From positions 49,073 to 113,072 of the IMG/VR virus record IMGVR_UViG_3300032050_000037: DNA of 64,000 nt, one strand, 5' to 3'. The DNA is from a virus. How positions within the stretch are numbered: position 1 is the first letter of the stretch; the number at the start of each line of letters is the position of its first letter. The notes beneath the pieces are model-generated. The model made no database searches. It saw nothing but the letters and a program-made list of their open reading frames with translations, and was not told the DNA's origin. Position numbers and translations under genes: made by a program. Positions 16,574-25,171 of the stretch are shown here, piece by piece.

Positions 16574-17265
16574 ATATAGCCTATAAGCTTTTCCATTTAC
16601 CAAGAGATCATGATAGAAATAAATTAGTTGAAAATGTTCATTCTAATTTGCTTAAAAATATAAAAATTCTAGATACAGATACTATCAAAATTTCATCATA
16701 CGATGAATATGTTAATTTTAAAAATCAAAATTTAGATTTTAATATAGATATTAATGGATACAATTTAGACAACAAGCAGGGCTGGAGATATGGCGAAGTT
16801 GGAATATGGGCAAGCAACTGGCTGGCATGGAAAAACTTTATTGATTCTGATTATGACTATTTAATATTAATGGAAGACGATATTATTTTATATGACAATT
16901 TTTTAATTGAATTAGAAAAATATATGAAACAATTGCCAAAAAGATTTGACGCATTTCATGCATTCTGTCCAGCAGATCAAGATCATAAATATAATACTTC
17001 GCTAGATATATCAGATGAATTATGCTCATCTTATCAAGACTGGTCTGCTGCCTGCTATATAGTAAGCAGAACAGGTGCTCAAAAAATGATACATTTTGCA
17101 AGTAATGGTATAAACTTACCATTAGATTGGTTTATGTTTAGACAAAAACATTTATTAGAAGTGTTTACTTTAAAGCCAGATGCTAAAAGAATTTGCGACA
17201 TATTGTCAATAGAGTCAACATTTCAAACAAAAGAAGATAGGAAAATTTTAAATGGGATACTCTGA
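16570..17265 (+). CDS. GT25-family glycosyltransferase
   Basis: 231 residues. 'RYGEVGIWASNWLAWKNF' followed by 'YLILMEDDIIL' is the hallmark of family GT25 (LPS beta-galactosyltransferases and collagen hydroxylysine galactosyltransferases), with E-D-D as the metal/sugar-nucleotide site. No transmembrane part, so cytoplasmic. It opens a run of sugar genes (methyltransferase, GT32), all with overlapping ends. The acceptor is unknown; it may be a phage structural protein or a host glycan. Confidence 0.85.
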   Translation: MNIAYKLFHLPRDHDRNKLVENVHSNLLKNIKILDTDTIKISSYDEYVNFKNQNLDFNIDINGYNLDNKQGWRYGEVGIWASNWLAWKNFIDSDYDYLILMEDDIILYDNFLIELEKYMKQLPKRFDAFHAFCPADQDHKYNTSLDISDELCSSYQDWSAACYIVSRTGAQKMIHFASNGINLPLDWFMFRQKHLLEVFTLKPDAKRICDILSIESTFQTKEDRKILNGIL

Positions 17266-17770
17266 TCCAACAAATAAACCTTGGACTAAAGAAAAAATAA
17301 TTGAAATAAATCCAAAAACAGTTCTTGATGTTGGGGCTGGTCAAGGCGTATACCTTGATTTAATTAGAGATGGCCTTGGTTCTGGAGTAATAATAAACGC
17401 AGTAGAGGTGTGGCAGCCATATATAGATCAATTTAATCTAGAAAATAGATATGATAAATTATTTGCTATGGATGTTAAAGATATGAATAATTTTAAATAT
17501 GACCTTGTAATACTTGGAGATGTTTTAGAACATATGTCAGAAGAGTCAGCGGTTGAACTTTGGAATAGAATATCTCAACAGGCAAGAAATGCCATCATAT
17601 CTATTCCTATTATTCATTACCATCAAGATGCAATTAATGGAAATCCATATGAGGTTCATGTGGAAGAAGATTGGAACACCGAAAGGGTTTTAAAAACTTT
17701 TAAAGGAATTGTGGAGCATAAAGAATTTCCAGTGACAGGAGTATTCATAGCGAAATTTGATAATCAATGA
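17252..17770 (+). CDS. SAM-dependent methyltransferase (class I)
   Basis: 172 residues. 'VLDVGAGQG' is the SAM-binding motif I, and 'DLVILGDVLEHM' is motif IV in a form typical of small-molecule and sugar methyltransferases. Overlaps both glycosyltransferase genes (14 and 4 nt), so it probably methylates the same glycan or its precursor. Confidence 0.82.
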   Translation: MGYSDPTNKPWTKEKIIEINPKTVLDVGAGQGVYLDLIRDGLGSGVIINAVEVWQPYIDQFNLENRYDKLFAMDVKDMNNFKYDLVILGDVLEHMSEESAVELWNRISQQARNAIISIPIIHYHQDAINGNPYEVHVEEDWNTERVLKTFKGIVEHKEFPVTGVFIAKFDNQ

Positions 17771-18480
17771 TTCCAAAGATTATCTGGCAAACTTACAAAG
17801 ACCCATTTGATCAATTGCAGCCATATATGCTGGATGCAGTAAATACGTGGAAGACATTAAATCCTGAATATGAATATAGATATATGGATGATAGTCAAGC
17901 TGCACAATTTATTTTAGAAGAATATGGGCAAGAGTGGCATGATTTATTTGTCGGACTTCCAGTAGGAGTAATGCGTGGTGATTTGTGGAGATATATGATC
18001 ATTTATAAATACGGTGGAGTATATACAGATTTAGATACAGAATGTTTGAATCCAATTAATACATGGTTAAATGAAGAATATGAAATGATTGTTTGTCCTG
18101 AAACTGATATTCATTTTTGCCAATGGACATTTGCTGCATCCGCTGGAAATCCTATTTTAAAATCAGTCCTAGATACAATTAAAGAAAAATTAATTAATCC
18201 GACTTATGGATCTCCACATTTTGTTCATACCCACACAGGACCAGATATATGGACTAAAGGTATTCTTAAAGCATTAAATATTCAGGTTAACAATTTAATT
18301 GATGATTACCTATTGTTAAATTCATCAGATAATGCTAAACTATATAAATTCCACTGTTATGGTGGAGAAAATTGGCGGATATTCCATTTTATTGACGTTA
18401 AACATATTTATGGTAGTCAAAAATGGGAAGACGGATACGTTCAATGGATTGAAGATCCACTAGTGAAAGGTACAAGATGA
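17767..18480 (+). CDS. GT32-like glycosyltransferase with DXD motif
   Basis: 237 residues. 'IPKIIWQTYKD', 'WRYMIIYKYGGVYTDLDTE' (the D-x-D metal/sugar-nucleotide site) and 'HTHTGPDIW' match the Gly_transf_sug/OCH1-type GT32 family. A cytoplasmic enzyme. Works in a translationally coupled set with the GT25 and the methyltransferase. Confidence 0.87.
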   Translation: MIPKIIWQTYKDPFDQLQPYMLDAVNTWKTLNPEYEYRYMDDSQAAQFILEEYGQEWHDLFVGLPVGVMRGDLWRYMIIYKYGGVYTDLDTECLNPINTWLNEEYEMIVCPETDIHFCQWTFAASAGNPILKSVLDTIKEKLINPTYGSPHFVHTHTGPDIWTKGILKALNIQVNNLIDDYLLLNSSDNAKLYKFHCYGGENWRIFHFIDVKHIYGSQKWEDGYVQWIEDPLVKGTR

Positions 18481-18806
18481 GCTTAAAGCCAGTATTCGAA
18501 GATATAAAAGAATTTAGATGTGAAGACTTATATCTATTAACAGTAGGTACAGCAGCAGGTCAAGAAATTTGGAATACCTGTCATGAAATTGCTCATATGC
18601 TTATTGAAAAAAATATATCATATGGAAATTCAGCCTTAGATCCTGTTCGTATATTTTCAAAAGCAGGTCCTAGAGAGCAACTGCATGTCCGTATTGATGA
18701 TAAATTAAATAGACTTATGAAGGGCACAGATTATCCTGGAGATAATGATATTGATGATTTAATTGGATATTTAGTATTGCTTAAAATAGCAAAATCTCAA
18801 TCTTAG
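18477..18806 (+). CDS. Nucleotide-modification-associated domain protein (DUF1599-like)
   Basis: 109 residues. 'ISYGNSALDPVRIF', 'RIDDKLNRLMKG' and 'DIDDLIGYLVLL' reproduce the signature of the phage 'nucleotide modification associated domain 1' family, thought to act in base or nucleotide modification or pyrophosphohydrolysis. It ends the sugar-gene run and precedes the terminase promoter. If active in base modification, it could connect with the oxygenases and the carbamoyltransferase; that link is inference. Confidence 0.75.
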   Translation: MSLKPVFEDIKEFRCEDLYLLTVGTAAGQEIWNTCHEIAHMLIEKNISYGNSALDPVRIFSKAGPREQLHVRIDDKLNRLMKGTDYPGDNDIDDLIGYLVLLKIAKSQS

Positions 18807-18827
18807 TCAACTAAAATATGGTATAAT
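18804..18827 (+). promoter_or_regulatory. Promoter with TAGTCAACTA box and TATAAT
   Basis: TAGTCAACTA (18804-18813) and TATAAT (18822-18827), the ATG of the terminase small subunit following 8 nt later (18836), so the mRNA is nearly leaderless. TAGTNNACTA boxes recur at 49725, 62692 and 63258. Confidence 0.5.
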
Positions 18828-18835
18828 AAATTAAT

Positions 18836-19369
18836 ATGGAAATTGAATTATCTGATCATTTTGATCGTATGAATAAAGTTGTTGCCGAACTTTTAAAGGG
18901 CAATAATCCGACCCAGATTGCCTCTCTGACGGGCTTTAAACGTTCTGATGTAGTAGAACTTATAGATGAGTGGAAAACCGTCGTATACAACGATACAAGC
19001 TCTAAGGAACGGGCTAAAGAGGCTATTTCAGGAGCAGACCAACATTACTCAATGTTAATTAAAGAAGCCTGGAAAACTGTAGAGGACGCAGATCAGGCAG
19101 GTCAATTAAATGTAAAAGCAAACGCTCTTAAATTAATTTCAGATATTGAAACAAAAAGAATTACTATGCTTAAAGAAGTAGGTCTTTTAGATAATGCTGA
19201 ATTAGCATCACAAATTGCTGAAACAGAACATAAGCAAGAAATATTAGTTAAAATATTAAAAGAAGTTACATCTTCTTGTCCTAAATGTAAAATGGATGTT
19301 GCAAAAAGATTATCACAAATAACTGGAATAGTAGAGCCAGTAATAATAGATTCAGGAGAAGCATTATAA
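18836..19369 (+). CDS. terS: Terminase small subunit
   Basis: 177 residues. An N-terminal helix-turn-helix ('NPTQIASLTGFKRSDVVELI'), a long helical oligomerisation region and a C-terminal C-x2-C segment ('SSCPKCKMDVA') match actinophage small terminase subunits that recognise packaging DNA. Located just upstream of the large subunit, separated only by an oxygenase gene. The call rests on architecture and context, since small terminases diverge strongly. Confidence 0.72.
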   Translation: MEIELSDHFDRMNKVVAELLKGNNPTQIASLTGFKRSDVVELIDEWKTVVYNDTSSKERAKEAISGADQHYSMLIKEAWKTVEDADQAGQLNVKANALKLISDIETKRITMLKEVGLLDNAELASQIAETEHKQEILVKILKEVTSSCPKCKMDVAKRLSQITGIVEPVIIDSGEAL

Positions 19370-19926
19370 TGTTTGAAAATTTTAAAAGAATTGGTGAAGA
19401 AATATATGTTTATGAAAATTTTTTATCCAAAGAAGAGTCAAACAATATAGTTGATATATTAGAAAAAATTAATGAAGAAGAATGGATTAAAGAAAATAAT
19501 TTTTCTAGAACAGAACCATTGTCTGAAATTATTAAATTAAGAAATAGAATTAATACCATGATACCAGAAGGCTTATATCTTGGAAAAGCAAGCACTGCAA
19601 CTAGGTTGGTCAAAGGAAATTTTTGGGGAGAACATTCTGATATACATGATTTTACTGAAGCAGAAAATCTATCTAAGCTATACGTTGAAGGAACTCCATA
19701 TAAAGAGTTAGAATTATCAATTTATGGTTTAGTAGTATATTTAAATAAATTTGAAGGCGGAGAAATATATTATCCGACACAAAATATAATTTATGCTCCA
19801 AATCAAGGAGACATGGTAATACATAGTGCATTACCAATTGCTTTGCATGGTGTAAAGCCAGTAATATCTGAAAAAAGATACTCATATAGTAATCACATAT
19901 ATAAGAAAGTAAAAGTCCCAGCATAA
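19369..19926 (+). CDS. 2OG-Fe(II) dioxygenase between the terminase genes
   Basis: 185 residues. Iron ligands H89-x-D91 ('EHSDIHDF') and H160 ('ALHGVKPV'), with 'YLNKFEGGEIYYP' between them and an Arg-containing 'KRYSYSNH' strand for 2OG. Minimal P4Hc-type domain without extensions. It is inserted between small and large terminase with one-base overlaps on both sides, an unusual place for a metabolic enzyme. Paralogous to 43721 and 44448. Confidence 0.88.
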   Translation: MFENFKRIGEEIYVYENFLSKEESNNIVDILEKINEEEWIKENNFSRTEPLSEIIKLRNRINTMIPEGLYLGKASTATRLVKGNFWGEHSDIHDFTEAENLSKLYVEGTPYKELELSIYGLVVYLNKFEGGEIYYPTQNIIYAPNQGDMVIHSALPIALHGVKPVISEKRYSYSNHIYKKVKVPA

Positions 19927-21716
19927 TGTCTTTTGATTTTTCTGATTTAATTGATATTTTAGATGGCGAAGAATTTGAAGAGCGCCCAGTAGACCTAAAA
20001 ACATTTGTTACTAGTCCAGAATATCTAGGATTGCCACCACTTTCAGAATATCAATATACATTAATTGAAAAAGGTTCTCAAATATATAAAGAGTCTACCT
20101 TAATTAAATTATTTGGAGAAGAGGAAGGCAAACGGAGATTTAAACAGACTTGTACAGAAATCATTGCTCAATTGGGTAAGGGTTCAGGAAAAGACTATAC
20201 ATCTACAATATCAGTTTCCTATATGGTTTACTTATTATTATGTTTAAAAGATCCAGCAACATATTACGGAAAACCACCTGGAGATACAATTGATATTATT
20301 AATATTGCTGTTAACGCACAGCAAGCAAACAACGTATTTTTTAAAGGATTTAAAACACGTATAGATAGAAGTCCATGGTTTGTAGGAAAATATGATCCAA
20401 AAGCTTCTGAGATTAGATTTGATAAAAATGTAAATGTATACTCAGGACATTCAGAAAGAGAAGCTTTTGAAGGGTATAACGTAATTGCTGTCATTCTAGA
20501 CGAAATTTCTGGCTTCGCCACAGAAAATACAACTGGACATGATCAAGCTAAAACCGCAGATGCAATATACGATATGTATCGTGGATCTGTAATATCACGC
20601 TTTCCAGATTACGGTAAAGTAATTTTACTTTCATTTCCTCGTTTTAAAAATGATCCAATCCAAAAATTTTACGACTCAGTAGTAGCGGAAAAAGAAACTA
20701 TTATTAAATCTAAAATTTTAAAAATGAATGAAGACCTACCAGACGGAACGCAGGGTAATGAAATAACGGTTGAATGGGAAGAAGATCATATAATTTCATA
20801 TAATATTCCTAAAGTATATGCACTTAAAAGACCAACCTGGGACGTAAATCCTACTAAAAAAATTGAAGATTTTAAAATAGAATTTTATAAAAACATGCCA
20901 GATGCACTAAGTCGTTTTGCTTGCATGCCACCAGAAGCAATAGATGCATTTTTTAAATCAAGAGAAAAAATTGAATTAGCTTTTAATAATACTGCATTAG
21001 CCATAGATCAATTTGGAAGATTCGAAAATTGGTTCGCCCCAGATCCAGACAAAGATTATTTTATACACGTAGATTTAGCACAAAAACATGACCACTGCGC
21101 TGTGTCTTTAGCTCATGTTCAAAAATGGGTAAACGTAAAAGTAACAGATACTTACTCACAACCAGCACCAATAGTTGAAGTTGATGCAATAAGATATTGG
21201 ACACCTACTGCAGATAAATCAGTAGATTTTACCGAAGTTAAAGATTATATATTGGCTTTAAGAACTAAGGGATTCAAAATAAAAATATGCACATTTGACC
21301 GATGGAACTCTCATGATATGATGCAACAACTTAAACAATATGGAATAAATACTGAAATTTTATCTGTTGCTAAAAAACATTATGACGACATGGCAATGGT
21401 TGTATTAGAAGAAAGACTACATGGGCCACATATTCCATTATTAATAGATGAGTTACTTCAATTAAAAATTATGAGAGATAAAGTTGATCACCCAAGAAAA
21501 GGATCTAAAGACTTAGCAGATGCCGTATGTGGATCAATTTATAATGCTATAAGTAGAACTAGGTTTGATTCAAATCAAGAAATCAAAATTCATACATATG
21601 AATCAATGAGTTTTGAAGATCATAATACAGAAGAAGTCTTTGTACAAAATATGATAAGAGCTCCAAGAATGCCAGAAGATTTAAAAGAGTCAATAGACAG
21701 GATGATGACAATATGA
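19926..21716 (+). CDS. terL: Terminase large subunit
   Basis: 596 residues. An atypical Walker A 'LGKGSGKD' (lysine at 89), Walker B 'VILDEI' (D192-E193), and a C-terminal RNase-H-like nuclease with 'HVDLAQKHDHCAVSL', 'FDRWNSHDM' and 'DLADAVCG' acidic motifs. It powers DNA packaging and cuts the concatemer. The length fits large-genome actinophages. Its mRNA begins at the promoter before 18836. The portal and capsid are not in this window. Confidence 0.92.
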   Translation: MSFDFSDLIDILDGEEFEERPVDLKTFVTSPEYLGLPPLSEYQYTLIEKGSQIYKESTLIKLFGEEEGKRRFKQTCTEIIAQLGKGSGKDYTSTISVSYMVYLLLCLKDPATYYGKPPGDTIDIINIAVNAQQANNVFFKGFKTRIDRSPWFVGKYDPKASEIRFDKNVNVYSGHSEREAFEGYNVIAVILDEISGFATENTTGHDQAKTADAIYDMYRGSVISRFPDYGKVILLSFPRFKNDPIQKFYDSVVAEKETIIKSKILKMNEDLPDGTQGNEITVEWEEDHIISYNIPKVYALKRPTWDVNPTKKIEDFKIEFYKNMPDALSRFACMPPEAIDAFFKSREKIELAFNNTALAIDQFGRFENWFAPDPDKDYFIHVDLAQKHDHCAVSLAHVQKWVNVKVTDTYSQPAPIVEVDAIRYWTPTADKSVDFTEVKDYILALRTKGFKIKICTFDRWNSHDMMQQLKQYGINTEILSVAKKHYDDMAMVVLEERLHGPHIPLLIDELLQLKIMRDKVDHPRKGSKDLADAVCGSIYNAISRTRFDSNQEIKIHTYESMSFEDHNTEEVFVQNMIRAPRMPEDLKESIDRMMTI

Positions 21717-21952
21717 ATATATACCAGGAAAAAGCAAAAGAATGTAAATGCTGTGGGAAGCATGTTCCACTTCCAACAACATTAAAAGAATATAATGGAA
21801 TAACAGTATGCCCTACTACATTTTCTAATATAGTAGAATATGCTAGAATATGGAATGCTGCAGGAAGTAGACCTTCGGGAAGTATAAGAAAACATTTTTC
21901 TGAATACGTTCAGCAAATAGTTGAAAATGAATTAAATAAAAAGGATATCTAA
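21713..21952 (+). CDS. Small zinc-binding protein
   Basis: 79 residues. 'CKCCGKHVPLP' gives C-x-C-C, with another Cys in 'GITVCP', suggesting a zinc ribbon. The C-terminal half is helical. ATGA overlap with terL. Function unknown. Confidence 0.65.
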   Translation: MNIYQEKAKECKCCGKHVPLPTTLKEYNGITVCPTTFSNIVEYARIWNAAGSRPSGSIRKHFSEYVQQIVENELNKKDI

Positions 21953-21954
21953 TT

Positions 21955-22935
21955 ATGAGTGTTAGCATTTCCAGCAATGAAATAAAAGTAGGAAATCTAA
22001 GATATTTTTCAGATGAAAATCTCATAAGTATAGTAGATGAAAAATTTACTTTAGAAAGTCAAGATAAAAAACATTTTTTTGCTGAAGATAATAGGTCTTT
22101 TAAAATTCTATCTAGCCAACCTAAAATTTTAATTAAAGTTCATCAAAATCCTCTTCACAATGTAATAAATACTTATGGAACAATTTTAAATTGTTTAAAT
22201 ATTTTTGAAAATCCATTATTTATTTTTAATACTTATAATTTAAGGCCAGGGTACTTAAATCATAATCTAATTGAATTTTTTTATTGTTTTTTAAAAGATA
22301 ATAATATAAATAGAATGTTCTTAGATCCTGCATTACATTCTCAAATATTAATCGATAATTTTTATTTTGCAATGCAATCAGACGACCAGCCAGTACCAAA
22401 TCCAATTAATAAAATTAATGAAAAATTTTTAGACTATGTCGATAGAGATTATGAGCCATTTAGAAAAGTGTATGTAAGCAGAAAAAATATTGTGCCTAAA
22501 ACTTATGAATTTGAAAAAAAGCAAGATTTACTTAAAGATTTTAAAGAAAGATTATCTGATGAATATATATTAGAAAAGTATTTTCAAGATAAAAATTTTG
22601 AGATAGTCTATCCAGAAAATTTTAATTCATTTATAGAGCAAATAAACTATTTTAGTGAAGTTAAAACACTTATTTCTTTAAGTGGAGCAAGTGCAATGAA
22701 TGGAATTTTTATGAAACCAAAAACTAATATTCTAGAAATATCAACAGAATTAGTTACTCCACATAATTCAAGAGAGCATGGAGGATTCATTAGAGCACAA
22801 CATCATTTTTTTCATAACATTTCATATGAAAGAGATATATATTTTTATTCTATAAAAAATGATACCAAAAAGTCTGAGGACATAATTAATAAAATAGAAT
22901 CAAATAAATTTTTAAAGGAGTTAGTTAATGAATAA
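21955..22935 (+). CDS. GT61-like (DUF563) glycosyltransferase
   Basis: 326 residues. The C-terminal half has the GT61 pattern: 'KVYVSRKN', then 'FEIVYPENFNSFIEQINYF', 'LISLSGASAMNGIFM' and 'ILEIS'. Family members transfer xylose, GlcNAc or other sugars. No membrane segment is seen. AT-rich codon use like its neighbours. It begins the second sugar module, followed at -8 nt by the nucleotidyltransferase fusion. Confidence 0.72.
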   Translation: MSVSISSNEIKVGNLRYFSDENLISIVDEKFTLESQDKKHFFAEDNRSFKILSSQPKILIKVHQNPLHNVINTYGTILNCLNIFENPLFIFNTYNLRPGYLNHNLIEFFYCFLKDNNINRMFLDPALHSQILIDNFYFAMQSDDQPVPNPINKINEKFLDYVDRDYEPFRKVYVSRKNIVPKTYEFEKKQDLLKDFKERLSDEYILEKYFQDKNFEIVYPENFNSFIEQINYFSEVKTLISLSGASAMNGIFMKPKTNILEISTELVTPHNSREHGGFIRAQHHFFHNISYERDIYFYSIKNDTKKSEDIINKIESNKFLKELVNE

Positions 22936-24037
22936 TTTAAATATTGTTATTCCTATGGCTGGGCTAGGTACTAGATTTATAAATGCTGGTATTTTAGAAC
23001 CAAAACCACTAATAAAAGTAAATAAAAAATATTTAATAGAACATTCTGTATCAACTTTAGGAATAAAAGCTAGATATATTTTTATAACTAGAAATTATGA
23101 AAACGAAAATCATAACAGAAAACTTTCAGATTTATTAAAAACAATATCTCCAGAAAGCATAGAAATTAAAATAGACACTTTAACTAGTGGTGCTACCGAA
23201 ACTGTTCTGTATGCTAAAGAATATATTAATAATGATAATCCATTAATTATTACAAATTGTGATCAAATAATCAATTGGAATAGTCAAGATTTTTTAGAAT
23301 TTGTTAGCGACGATAATTGTGACGGAGCAGTTGTATTATTTAAATCAAATGATTTAAAAAATAGTTTTGCTGAAATTAATAATAATTTAGTTACAAAAAT
23401 TGCTGAGAAAGAAAGTATTAGTGATAATGCTCTAGTAGGAATACATTATTGGAAAAATGGAAAAGATTTTGTATTTTCAGCACAAAATTTATTAAATACT
23501 TTTAGAAAATTAGGAACTCCAGAGTGTTATATTTCTGAAACATATAATTATTTAATAGAAAATAATAAAAAAATATATCCATATTTTTTACAAAAACACG
23601 CCTACATTGCTCTAGGGACACCAGAAGATCTAGAAAAATATAATGGAAAAGTTAGAGAGTACTATACAGAAAAACCAAAAACAATATTTTGCGATATTGA
23701 TGGAACTATATTAAAACATTCACATAGATTTAGTGATATAGGAAAAGCAGACCCAGAAATTTTAAATGGAGTATTAAATAAATTTAATGATTGGGATTCT
23801 AAAGGATATAAAATTATTTTAACTACCGCAAGAAAAGAATCAGCTAGAAGTATAACAGAAAAACATTTACAAAGTCTTGGTTTATGCTGGGATATGTTAT
23901 TGATGAACATGACAAGCGGAAATAGATTTTTAATCAACGATAAACTTTTACCAGAAGACAATAACCGTGCTACTGCAATTAACTTAATTACAGATTCTGG
24001 ATTTGATACTATAAATTGGACAGAGTATGGATTATGA
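22928..24037 (+). CDS. Bifunctional sugar nucleotidyltransferase-HAD phosphatase
   Basis: 369 residues. N-terminal NTP-transferase domain (~1-235): 'IPMAGLGTRF' at the nucleotide-binding loop, 'EPKPLIKV' and 'NCDQII'. C-terminal HAD domain (~250-369): 'FCDIDGTIL' (nucleophile Asp), 'LTTARKE' and 'LINDKL'. Together these could dephosphorylate and activate a sugar-phosphate to NDP-sugar for the GT61 upstream. Fused NTP-transferase/HAD proteins occur in capsule loci. Overlaps the GT61 by 8 nt and the cupin by 4 nt. Confidence 0.85.
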   Translation: MNNLNIVIPMAGLGTRFINAGILEPKPLIKVNKKYLIEHSVSTLGIKARYIFITRNYENENHNRKLSDLLKTISPESIEIKIDTLTSGATETVLYAKEYINNDNPLIITNCDQIINWNSQDFLEFVSDDNCDGAVVLFKSNDLKNSFAEINNNLVTKIAEKESISDNALVGIHYWKNGKDFVFSAQNLLNTFRKLGTPECYISETYNYLIENNKKIYPYFLQKHAYIALGTPEDLEKYNGKVREYYTEKPKTIFCDIDGTILKHSHRFSDIGKADPEILNGVLNKFNDWDSKGYKIILTTARKESARSITEKHLQSLGLCWDMLLMNMTSGNRFLINDKLLPEDNNRATAINLITDSGFDTINWTEYGL

Positions 24038-24354
24038 TAATAGATAATATTAAAAATATGAAAATGGGTTGGTTTATAGGAGATTTCGACCCATCAGTTT
24101 ATAAAACAAAAGAGTTTGAGGTTGGATATAAAGAGCATATTGCAGGAGAGCAATATGGTCATCATTACCATTCTAAAATTAAAGAAATTAATTTTTTAAT
24201 AGAAGGAACTATGTTTATTCATAATAAAGAATTAAATGCTGGAGACATATTTATTTTAGAACCATTCGAAATAGCAGACCCAGAATTTATAACTAATTGC
24301 AAAATTATATGTATAAAAATACCTGGGATAGTTGGAGATAAAATAAATATATGA
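24034..24354 (+). CDS. Cupin-fold protein, possible sugar-modifying enzyme
   Basis: 106 residues from the ATG at 24034 (ATGA overlap). 'GEQYGHHYHSKIKEINFLIEG' carries the H-x-H ... E metal ligands of cupin motif 1, and 'LNAGDIFILEP' is motif 2. Small single-domain cupins in sugar clusters are epimerases, isomerases or metal-binding accessories. The reaction is not defined. Confidence 0.75.
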   Translation: MIIDNIKNMKMGWFIGDFDPSVYKTKEFEVGYKEHIAGEQYGHHYHSKIKEINFLIEGTMFIHNKELNAGDIFILEPFEIADPEFITNCKIICIKIPGIVGDKINI

Positions 24355-24440
24355 TTAAAAAAATTATTAATAAAATTAAATTTATTCTATGGATTAAAAA
24401 AAATAAAAAAGCTTTTAAAAAAAGGAATTTTTTATACTAA
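24351..24440 (+). CDS. 29-residue lysine-rich peptide
   Basis: Starts in the ATGA overlap with the cupin and ends on the base that begins the next ATG. About one third Lys/Arg with regularly spaced Ile, Leu, Phe and Trp, so it should form an amphipathic cationic helix. A second peptide of the same type lies at 26215. The exact packing of start and stop codons argues against chance. Confidence 0.55.
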   Translation: MIKKIINKIKFILWIKKNKKAFKKRNFLY

Positions 24441-25171
24441 TGATGCATTTAGATTATAGATTAGCTGATAAATTTAATGATATAGATTATAGATGTGATG
24501 ATTTTAAAAAAAATCATGATGGTAAACATATATTGTTTATAGGAGACTCATTTGCTGCAGGAGACGGTTTAGAAAAAGAAGAAACATGGTGTTATAGAGT
24601 ATATAAAAAAATATCGGAAATAGAAAAAACTAGTGGTTATTTTAATTTAGGAACATCTGGCTCAGCAATTAGTGATTCTATAGATCAATTTTTTAAGTAT
24701 TGCTATCTATATTCTAATCCAGATGTAGTTTTTTTTGTAACAACTGAATTTAATAGAGAAGAAAGATATGGATTGTTTAAGGAAGACCATAGAAATTCTT
24801 TTATTTATAGAATTTATTTGTATTTAGAACAATATTGTAGATCTAATAATATAAAATTATATACATTTTCTTGGATTAAATCAATAAATTTAAAACAACC
24901 AAAAAGAATTACTAAGGGTCCTTCCTGGTTAGAATTAGCAAACTCTAAGTATGAATTAATTAATAATCATGATATATTAAATAGATTTGAAACATTTTAT
25001 GATTATGATAAAGATTATATGATGAAAAAAGTTTTTGAGTATGATAGATTGTCAAATAATGATTTAAATTCATTATGGGCAAGAGATAATTTACATCCAG
25101 GTACATCTTTTCATAAATTTTATTGTGATTTTATATTTGATAAATATTTGATTGGAAAAAATAATGGATAA
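24440..25171 (+). CDS. SGNH/GDSL-family hydrolase
   Basis: 243 residues. 'LFIGDSFAAGDGL' holds the nucleophile Ser (GDS block I), 'NLGTSGSA' the Gly block II, 'TTEFNRE' a variant Asn block III, and 'DNLHPG' the D-x2-H block V. Typically removes or transfers O-acetyl groups on glycans. No signal peptide is seen, so cytoplasmic. Part of the sugar module with related proteins at 25164 and 48330. Confidence 0.8.
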   Translation: MMHLDYRLADKFNDIDYRCDDFKKNHDGKHILFIGDSFAAGDGLEKEETWCYRVYKKISEIEKTSGYFNLGTSGSAISDSIDQFFKYCYLYSNPDVVFFVTTEFNREERYGLFKEDHRNSFIYRIYLYLEQYCRSNNIKLYTFSWIKSINLKQPKRITKGPSWLELANSKYELINNHDILNRFETFYDYDKDYMMKKVFEYDRLSNNDLNSLWARDNLHPGTSFHKFYCDFIFDKYLIGKNNG

